Part shown: positions 6,675-11,070 of the stretch, one piece after another | Layout of the letters: each line of letters opens with the position of its first letter | How positions within the stretch are numbered: the stretch's first letter is position 1 | From: Porticoccaceae bacterium | GTDB taxonomy: Bacteria; Pseudomonadota; Gammaproteobacteria; Pseudomonadales; Porticoccaceae | Length of the DNA stretch: 11,070 nt | Assembly: GCA_003448675.1 (NCBI GenBank) | Contig: DLXZ01000087.1 | Location: 11,016 to 22,085, forward strand | Reading direction: 5' to 3' | Translations under genes and position numbers: made by a program | Notes under the pieces: generated by a model | The model's database searches: none | What the model was told of the DNA's origin: nothing | Seen by the model: the letters and a program-made list of their open reading frames with translations, nothing else

Positions 6675-6724
6675 GGTGATCAAGACGGTTATGGTGCTGG
6701 AAAACAAAGCCTGGAGATAAAACT

Positions 6725-9175
6725 ATGAACGCAACTGCAAGGAAGTTCAAAGCCAGCCCGCTGGTGATCGCGCTGATAGCGACGATGGCGATGCTGGTGG
6801 CCTATCTTGTGTTCGCTTTTGTAACTGGCTCCGATACCAGCGTGTCTCAAGCGCGTAATATTGCCGCAGCGAAGGAAATCAACGTGCTGGCAACGAAATT
6901 GCCACCCTTGGCGACCCGTGCCGCGAGCGGTGATGCTAGCGCTTTTAAGGCATTGGAAAGCCTGCGGACCGAAGTCAATAGTAAAAGAAACGCCCTTCAC
7001 AATGGCCTGTCCGCCGATAACAACCAGGGTCTACTTCGAGAATTCAATACGGCCTGGGATGCAGTTGATGAGCATCTTGCTGGGTTGTTGATCATCGAAG
7101 ATGCGGCTGTTTCCATAAATCAACTACATACCGAGCTTGAAACCAACTATGCGGGTCTGCAGGCAGAACTGAATAAAGTGGTCGAGCATGTGTTGGCACG
7201 GCGCTCTACTACCCGGCAGGCAGCGGCGGCTCAGGCGCAGCTGTGGCGGCTTGAGCGCATTCGCGGTGCTCTACGCGTAGGCGGTGAGGCGGCTGATTTC
7301 GAGCAAGTGTTGCGGGATGTCACTTTGTTTAACCGCACCGTTAGCGGATTTAAAAATGGTGACGCTGAGTTAGGATTGACCCGCCTGGCGAACTCAAATA
7401 TCCAGGCGAGTCTGATTGGGATAGAGCAACTTTTTAGCCCTCTTGCCGAGGGCGTACAGCCCCTTCAGGGGGTGAAGGAGTCGGTGGTGACACTGCCCAT
7501 CACCACGACATCCCTGCTTGCGGCGGCTCCCGCCTTGGCTGCGGAAAGTGCCAATGTGGTCGATCGAATAAGAGTGTTGGAACAAAACGGCGGCGCTTAC
7601 AGTAGTCCACAGATTACTGTCTATGTTGGTATTTTTCTGGTTATTGGATTGACTCTTCTTGGGCTTATTTTTTATCTGGGGACACGCAGCCGCTTACAGG
7701 AAACGGCCGAAGCGAACCGGGGTAATCAGGATGCAATCCTGCGCTTACTGGACGAAATTGAGGGGCTTGGCGAAGGGGATTTGACGGCGGAAGTGACGGT
7801 GACGGAAGGTTTTACCGGCGCGATAGCAGATGCCATTAACCTTACCATCGCCCAACTTCGGGAGTTGGTGTCGCGAATTGTTGATACGGCGGCCAAGGTA
7901 TCCGCTTCCGCAAACAGTACACGGTCGACGGTAGCCCAATTGACCGAGCTTTCCGAGCAACAGGCGGAAGAAATTGCTGGTGCGTCGGCCGCGATCAATG
8001 AAATGGCCACAACCATCGATCAGGTCTCGGCAAATGCTGCTGAATCCGCTTCCGTTGCTCACCGCTCTGTGTCGATCGCTAATAAGGGCGCGGTTGTGGT
8101 TCGCAGCACCATTGCCGGCATGGACAATATCCGGGGTCAGATTCAGGATACCGCCAAGCGTATTAAGCGTCTTGGCGAGAGCTCCCAGGAGATTGGCGAT
8201 ATCGTTTCCCTGATTAGCGAAATTGCCGATCAGACCAATATTCTCTCACTCAACGCCGCGATTCAGGCGTCGATGGCCGGTGATGCCGGACGAGGCTTTG
8301 CCGTGGTTGCCGACGAGGTGCAAAGACTGGCGGAGCGCTCCGCCAATGCAACCAAACAGATAGCCGCCCTGGTTAAAACGATTCAGACAGATACTTACGA
8401 AGCGGTTTCCTCCATGGAGCAGACCACCGCCGAGGTAGTGGCCGGGGCATCGTTGACAGAAGATGCGGGTGTCGCATTGAGCGAGATCGAAACGGTCTCG
8501 ACCAATTTGGCTGAGCTTATCCAGGACATATCCACCGCCGCAAGGCACCAGGCCACCACCGCGGGCCATATTTCCAAAACCATGGATGTGATCCAGGATA
8601 TTACCTCCAAAACGTTGGAAGGAACCAGCCGAACGGCGTCTTCGGTTGACGAACTGGCGGAAATGGCCATTGAGCAACGCGAGTCTGTTTCTGGCTTCAA
8701 GCTGCCGGAACAGAATATGTCAGGCTTGTTGCGACCGGATCTGTACGGCTCCGCACCGCCACAAGAGTACGAAGTCGAGGAGTCACTTCAGTCCCGGGCG
8801 CCGGATGCAGTACCGAGGTCGGGTGTGGATTCTGGTGACATGGAAAAAGCATTCGAGCCCCATGTTGTGGAACCTGCCGAATTGATTGGCGAGGTTTTCC
8901 CTGAATCCGAGGTGGCGGCACAGTCGTCCGGGCCGGAAGTACCTGCTCACATCAAGGAGGTGTTGGCTGAAAACAGCGCCGCCATGGACGAAATGGATTA
9001 CCTCTCGGAGATAGAGGATCTGGACGAGACGGATGCGGAGTTGGCGAGCTTGGAGCAGGCGCCAGCAGAAGCAAGGAACACGTTTGCAGCGGGTCTCGAG
9101 GCGGAGCTGGCCAGCATAGATTTGGATGAATTCGACCTGGAACCGGAGCAGCATACAGCGAAAGAAGTGTCCTGA
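6725..9175 (+). CDS. pilJ: Pilus methyl-accepting chemotaxis protein PilJ with extended acidic C-terminus
   Basis: PilJ is the inner-membrane chemoreceptor of the Pil-Chp system and signals to ChpA through PilI. The protein has 816 residues against about 682 in P. aeruginosa. A first membrane helix is at about 11-34, and a periplasmic region at 35-296 contains two PilJ-type helical repeats. The second helix is at about 297-319. A HAMP region (LLDEIEGLGEGDLTAEVTVTE) follows, then a long MCP signalling coiled coil. The hairpin tip (about 499-545) has the conserved segments ADQTNILSLNAAIQASMAGD and GRGFAVVADEVQRLAERS. The usual PilJ ending GFKLPE occurs at 657-662, but the protein continues as an acidic, low-complexity tail to residue 816. 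No NWETF-like CheR-tethering motif is visible at the end. A good Shine-Dalgarno sequence (GGAGA, 6713-6717) supports the ATG. pilK follows after 16 bp. Confidence 0.96.
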   Translation: MNATARKFKASPLVIALIATMAMLVAYLVFAFVTGSDTSVSQARNIAAAKEINVLATKLPPLATRAASGDASAFKALESLRTEVNSKRNALHNGLSADNNQGLLREFNTAWDAVDEHLAGLLIIEDAAVSINQLHTELETNYAGLQAELNKVVEHVLARRSTTRQAAAAQAQLWRLERIRGALRVGGEAADFEQVLRDVTLFNRTVSGFKNGDAELGLTRLANSNIQASLIGIEQLFSPLAEGVQPLQGVKESVVTLPITTTSLLAAAPALAAESANVVDRIRVLEQNGGAYSSPQITVYVGIFLVIGLTLLGLIFYLGTRSRLQETAEANRGNQDAILRLLDEIEGLGEGDLTAEVTVTEGFTGAIADAINLTIAQLRELVSRIVDTAAKVSASANSTRSTVAQLTELSEQQAEEIAGASAAINEMATTIDQVSANAAESASVAHRSVSIANKGAVVVRSTIAGMDNIRGQIQDTAKRIKRLGESSQEIGDIVSLISEIADQTNILSLNAAIQASMAGDAGRGFAVVADEVQRLAERSANATKQIAALVKTIQTDTYEAVSSMEQTTAEVVAGASLTEDAGVALSEIETVSTNLAELIQDISTAARHQATTAGHISKTMDVIQDITSKTLEGTSRTASSVDELAEMAIEQRESVSGFKLPEQNMSGLLRPDLYGSAPPQEYEVEESLQSRAPDAVPRSGVDSGDMEKAFEPHVVEPAELIGEVFPESEVAAQSSGPEVPAHIKEVLAENSAAMDEMDYLSEIEDLDETDAELASLEQAPAEARNTFAAGLEAELASIDLDEFDLEPEQHTAKEVS

Positions 9176-9179
9176 GCTC

Positions 9180-9183
9180 GGAG
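9180..9183 (+). promoter_or_regulatory. Ribosome binding site that fixes the pilK start
   Basis: GGAG lies 8 bases before the ATG at 9192. It favours that start over the in-frame ATG at 9126, which lies inside pilJ and would add 22 residues with no family support. Confidence 0.6.
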
Positions 9184-9191
9184 ACACTGCT

Positions 9192-10049
9192 ATGGCGCAA
9201 TCAACGACTACCGCCGCGCATCCAGGCCCCGCTTTGAATGGGCGTCAGTTACGGCTCTGGCAGGATCTGCTGGAGAAACGCACTGGCGTTCAGGTGGTCA
9301 GGCGCCAGGAAAATGGTATCCGCACCCAAATTGTCCGCAGAATGGCGGAAGCCGGATGGACTGATGCTGACTATTATTTCAGGAGTTTGGACACGGCCAG
9401 CGGCGCCAGGGAGTGGGGTGTTCTTCTTGATCGTCTGCTTGTTAAAGAAACCCGCTTTTTTCGTCATCAACCCTCTCATGAGTTTGTCAGACAGCGAATC
9501 GCTTCCCTGGCTTCGGACCTGGAGTCTCCGCTTTGGCTCTGGAGTGCGGGCTGCGCCAGTGGCGAAGAAGCTTATAGTCTCGCAGTGGATGCCGCGGAAG
9601 GGTTTGCCAGGGCCCGTCGAGAGGGCAACTACTACGTTGTGGCGACTGACATCAGCAAGGACGCGCTCGCTAAAGCGCGGCGAGCGGTTTATCCCGGCGC
9701 CGAGCCGAGTAACCTTCCTGCGTTCCTGGGACGGTATTTTTACAGCCATGGCCCTAATCAGGTGGCAGTCGATGAGTCCCTGAAGCAGCGAGTGGCTTTT
9801 TATGCGCAGAATCTTCTGGACAAAGATAACCGCTACCTTAATCAAATGGATGTGATCTACTGCCAGAATGTGCTGATTTACTTCAAGGCCTGGCGCCGCC
9901 GTGAATTGATTAATTATTTCAGGGACTGCTTAAAGCCCGGTGGATGTTTAGTAATAGGCCCGGGGGAAATAGCAGACTGGCAACCGCCGCAAATGGTTCG
10001 ACTTGATGTGCCTGGTGTACAGGTTTACCAAAAGCGGTCTCAACCGTGA
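9192..10049 (+). CDS. pilK: Chemotaxis-type methyltransferase PilK (CheR family)
   Basis: PilK is a CheR-type protein-glutamate methyltransferase expected to methylate PilJ from S-adenosylmethionine and so support adaptation. The protein has 285 residues against about 291 in P. aeruginosa. An all-helical CheR N-terminal domain includes LLVKETRFFRH (82-92), matching the CheR ETxFFR element. The SAM-binding fold then shows motif I WSAGCASGEEAYSLA (117-131), VVATDIS (149-155) at the second strand, and YCQNVLIYF (223-231), where CheR proteins have the characteristic RNVLIYF. LKPGGCLVIGPGE follows. No TPR extension is present, unlike some CheR fusions. The gene starts 16 bp after pilJ and its stop overlaps the chpA start by 4 bases, indicating a tightly coupled operon. 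Confidence 0.95.
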   Translation: MAQSTTTAAHPGPALNGRQLRLWQDLLEKRTGVQVVRRQENGIRTQIVRRMAEAGWTDADYYFRSLDTASGAREWGVLLDRLLVKETRFFRHQPSHEFVRQRIASLASDLESPLWLWSAGCASGEEAYSLAVDAAEGFARARREGNYYVVATDISKDALAKARRAVYPGAEPSNLPAFLGRYFYSHGPNQVAVDESLKQRVAFYAQNLLDKDNRYLNQMDVIYCQNVLIYFKAWRRRELINYFRDCLKPGGCLVIGPGEIADWQPPQMVRLDVPGVQVYQKRSQP

Positions 10050-11070
10050 ACAACGACAAGCTACAGGATAGCCCGGCCACCAGTCAGTCAAATTTCTATG
10101 GCCTGGAATGGCTGATCGCGGAAGTTGAGAGTAGTCTTGGTGATGCGCGTCATTTTCTGACCAACTACGCGGAAAACCAACAACAAGATCAGTTGAGGCT
10201 TTGCCTCGACCATGTCCATCAGGTTACGGGCTCCTTGTCGATGTCTCAATGCCACGGTGGTGCATTACTCAGTGAGGAAATGGAATCCCTGATCAAGGCT
10301 TGCCAGGACGGAGATGTCACCGCGGATGAACCGGTGATCGAGTTACTGGGGCGGGCTAGTCTGGAATTGCCGGACTACCTACGTCAGTGCATCAATGAAG
10401 GGTTTGATCAACCCGCATTTTTAATTTCCTTGCTCAATGAGTTGAGGGCTGTCAGGCGTGTTCCCCTGGCGTCGTTGAGCCCTTATTTTCGTCCGGATCT
10501 GGGTTTGGTCAATGGCCCGCAATCCACCAGCAGTGGAGACGTGCTGGCGCGCGAAGGAGCTTTAAAAGAATTTACTAACAAGCTTGGGCAGTTATACCAA
10601 TACGCCCTTTTGTCACTGATGCGGGACGAGGATGAAGCTGAAAGCGTTAAAAAACTGAACAAGGTTTTGTTTCGCCTCAAGGAGGTTACCGCTGGGAGTA
10701 AGTTGGAGTGGTTGTGGCTGGTGGCTGCCGGTGTGCTTGAGGGTGTAGGTTCCGGGGCTTTGGTTAGAAACCGGGCCATAAGCAGCCTGCTTTGGGAACT
10801 GGGTGCGTTGATTCGAAAATTATCCAATCAAGGGCTCCAGGCTTGCGAGGAGTCCTATCCCGAGAACTTGCTGAAGAATCTTCTTTATTACGTAGCCATC
10901 GCCGACAGTAACCTGCCCCGGCTGGTTCAACTTCGGGAAGACTTCAAGCTCAAACAGGCTCTACCCGCAGGAGCGCTGGTGAATGTGGCAGGTGGATTGG
11001 TTACCGGCTTTGACCGAGCAGTGGTAGCGGGGCTTGTTAACGCCCTTGTGGAGGAGCTGGGTAACGTAAA
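10046..11070 (+). CDS. chpA: Chemotaxis-like histidine kinase ChpA, N-terminal part (3' end outside the window)
   Basis: ChpA is the giant hybrid CheA-like kinase of the Pil-Chp system, nearly 2500 residues in P. aeruginosa; only the first 341 codons are visible. The frame starts at GTG 10046, inside the pilK stop (GTGA overlap), and stays open to the window end. The first residues resemble the ChpA and FimL N-terminus: FYGLEWLIAEVESSLGDARHFL (17-38, given by position), then HVHQVTGSLSM (56-66) and ALLSEEMESL. H58 is in the place of a phosphotransfer His, but the following HxxKG Lys is Thr. A second helical region (about 165-330) looks like the FimL-related part of ChpA. The later phosphotransfer domains, kinase core and receiver domain lie beyond the window. 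There is no strong Shine-Dalgarno sequence, so coupling to pilK is likely. Identity rests on operon position and N-terminal similarity. Confidence 0.9.
   Translation, partial: MNNDKLQDSPATSQSNFYGLEWLIAEVESSLGDARHFLTNYAENQQQDQLRLCLDHVHQVTGSLSMSQCHGGALLSEEMESLIKACQDGDVTADEPVIELLGRASLELPDYLRQCINEGFDQPAFLISLLNELRAVRRVPLASLSPYFRPDLGLVNGPQSTSSGDVLAREGALKEFTNKLGQLYQYALLSLMRDEDEAESVKKLNKVLFRLKEVTAGSKLEWLWLVAAGVLEGVGSGALVRNRAISSLLWELGALIRKLSNQGLQACEESYPENLLKNLLYYVAIADSNLPRLVQLREDFKLKQALPAGALVNVAGGLVTGFDRAVVAGLVNALVEELGNV

Noticed and set aside
9126..9191. Earlier ATG for pilK inside the end of pilJ
   Set aside because: The extra 22 residues lack CheR-like sequence, and GGAG precedes the later ATG at 9192.
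9238..9845. Long open frames within pilK, on the plus strand (9238-9783) and minus strand (9249-9845)
   Set aside because: Shadows of a clear CheR-family gene; translations are Arg/Ser/Pro-rich with no motifs.
10483..10827. 114-codon minus-strand open frame opposite chpA
   Set aside because: Ser/Pro-rich shadow of the ChpA coding frame; no family resemblance.
1..11070. tRNA/rRNA genes, CRISPR arrays, insertion sequences, phage or defence genes
   Set aside because: None seen. The window is almost fully occupied by conserved core genes; no repeat-spacer pattern, transposase or terminal repeats were found by reading.

Overview
The window is a twitching-motility and pilus-chemosensing neighbourhood of a gammaproteobacterium. 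Gene content, order and protein motifs match the Pseudomonas aeruginosa pilT-pilU and gshB / pilG-pilH-pilI-pilJ-pilK-chpA region (PA0395-PA0413 as I recall it). The window lacks the block that separates the two parts in P. aeruginosa (pyrR, pyrB and neighbours). Moderate GC and protein divergence point to a marine or environmental Pseudomonadales/Cellvibrionales-type bacterium rather than Pseudomonas itself. The genus cannot be fixed from sequence reading alone.

Layout. (1) 1-2083, plus strand: the 3' part of pilT, then complete pilU; these are the paired hexameric ATPases that power type IV pilus retraction. (2) 5010-2074, minus strand: gshB, a TonB3-like tonB gene, yqgE (algH family) and ruvX, very tightly packed and almost certainly one operon. 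It runs tail-to-tail into pilU, with the two last genes overlapping by 10 bp. (3) 5011-5271: an AT-rich divergent intergenic region that must carry the promoters for both the gshB operon and the pil-chp operon. It contains several inverted repeats. (4) 5272-11070, plus strand: pilG and pilH (CheY-like regulators), pilI (CheW-like), pilJ (chemoreceptor), pilK (CheR-like methyltransferase) and the start of chpA (giant CheA-like kinase, running off the window).

How the genes work together. From known biology of the Pil-Chp family, PilJ at the pole controls ChpA through PilI. ChpA passes phosphate to PilG and PilH, which tune pilus extension and retraction and cAMP signalling. PilT and PilU carry out retraction, and PilK methylates PilJ. 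TonB3-like proteins have been linked to pilus assembly in Pseudomonas, so the minus-strand operon mixes housekeeping genes (glutathione synthesis, rRNA processing/Holliday resolvase-like RuvX) with one pilus-related gene.

Novelty. I see no new defence system, mobile element, CRISPR array or RNA gene. The most unusual feature is PilJ: after the point where the P. aeruginosa protein stops, it continues for about 155 residues as a strongly acidic, apparently disordered tail. Smaller points are the compacted pilTU/gshB-operon junction, a hairpin over the gshB ribosome binding site, and a degenerate first phosphotransfer motif in ChpA. All coding calls are complete and in frame apart from the two genes cut by the window edges.
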